From positions 1-5,368 of the forward strand of contig SKZM01000041.1 of the NCBI GenBank assembly GCA_007127385.1: a stretch of 5,368 nt of DNA, given 5' to 3'. Source of the DNA: Methanosalsum sp. (GTDB taxonomy: Archaea > Halobacteriota > Methanosarcinia > Methanosarcinales > Methanosarcinaceae). Positions 5,070 through 5,368 of the stretch are shown here, piece after piece (positions within the stretch are counted from its first letter, which is position 1; each line of letters begins with the position of its first letter). The translations under genes and the position numbers were made by a program. Below the pieces are notes generated by a model. The model had not been told where the DNA came from. It did not search any database and worked only from the letters and a program-made list of their open reading frames with translations.

Positions 5070-5368
5070 ATGATAGATGAAAAGCTAGATAAAATCGGGA
5101 ATGCAATCCGTGAAAAGGAAAAGGTAATGGTAGCATTCTCAGGTGGAGTGGATAGTTCAACACTTGCTGCAATCGCATACAGAAATCTTGGAAATAATGC
5201 CATTGCAGTTACTGCAGATTCCGTTTTCATGCCAAGAAGTGAAATCAAAAATGCACAGGCAGTGGCAGAGGAAATAGGTATACAGCATCATGTGATTGTA
5301 TTTGATGGAATAATGAACATGAATATCATGCAGAACAGCCAGAACAGATGCTATTACTGCAAAAAATC
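5070..5368 (+). CDS. larE: LarE-like PP-loop sulfurtransferase (3' end outside window)
   Basis: Only the first 99 codons are present; the reading frame stays open to the right edge. The PP-loop ATP-binding motif SGGVDSS (residues 24-30) marks an N-type ATP pyrophosphatase. The NRCYYCKK segment (92-99) is characteristic of LarE proteins. LarE adenylates a carboxyl group of the pyridinium bis-carboxylate precursor of the nickel-pincer nucleotide and transfers sulfur, either from its own cysteine or, in three-cysteine forms, via an iron-sulfur cluster. Which type this is depends on residues past the window edge. It is divergent from glmM, with no visible functional link. The ATG at 5070 has no Shine-Dalgarno site and is probably leaderless. 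Without LarA, LarB or LarC in view, another sulfur-transfer role is possible. No symbol beyond the family name is proven. Confidence 0.85.
   Translation, partial: MIDEKLDKIGNAIREKEKVMVAFSGGVDSSTLAAIAYRNLGNNAIAVTADSVFMPRSEIKNAQAVAEEIGIQHHVIVFDGIMNMNIMQNSQNRCYYCKK

Noticed and set aside
5060..5248. Minus-strand open frame of 62 codons opposite the LarE-like gene
   Set aside because: It is antisense to the PP-loop coding region and has no motif of its own.
1..5368. CRISPR array, tRNA/rRNA, insertion sequence or prophage signal
   Set aside because: On reading both strands I found no spaced direct repeats, no cloverleaf-type sequence, no transposase motifs and no terminal inverted repeats. All long frames are explained by core genes.

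Overview
The window looks like a piece of core chromosome from a methanogenic archaeon, most likely a member of the Methanosarcinaceae (a Methanohalophilus-, Methanolobus- or Methanococcoides-like organism). The evidence is a proteasome-activating nucleotidase (PAN), an archaeal MBF1 homologue with an N-terminal zinc ribbon, a DUF99/UPF0215 protein and an archaeal-type GlmM, together with AT-rich archaeal box A promoters and Shine-Dalgarno sites of the GAGGTG type. The genus is an inference from protein character and moderate base composition, not a measured result.

Layout from left to right. Positions 1-83 are AT-rich non-coding DNA downstream of proC, with a T-tract terminator candidate and a box A-like element. 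proC (84-920, minus) and the MBF1 gene (1024-1518, minus) lie in tandem with 103 bp between them. A compact divergent promoter region (1519-1603) separates MBF1 from pan (1604-2902, plus). A 73-bp spacer holding T-tracts, a strong box A and a small inverted repeat leads into the DUF99 gene (2976-3581, plus). That gene runs tail-to-tail into glmM (3584-4924, minus), with only 2 bp between the stop codons. A 145-bp divergent spacer with two small palindromes separates glmM from the start of a LarE-like PP-loop sulfurtransferase gene (5070 to the right edge, plus, truncated).

The genes are housekeeping functions rather than one pathway: proline synthesis (ProC), transcription (MBF1), ATP-dependent protein unfolding for the proteasome (PAN), a probable nucleic-acid enzyme related to endonuclease V (DUF99), amino-sugar activation for UDP-GlcNAc and surface glycans (GlmM), and sulfur insertion into a cofactor (LarE). 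I see no mobile element, RNA gene, CRISPR array or long repeat, and no convincing new multi-gene system. The points worth a second look are small: a conflict between promoter and start codon at pan, the phenylalanine in PAN's C-terminal proteasome-docking motif, inverted repeats placed like operators just downstream of box A elements, a probably leaderless larE mRNA, and the poorly characterised DUF99 enzyme with recognisable acidic motifs.
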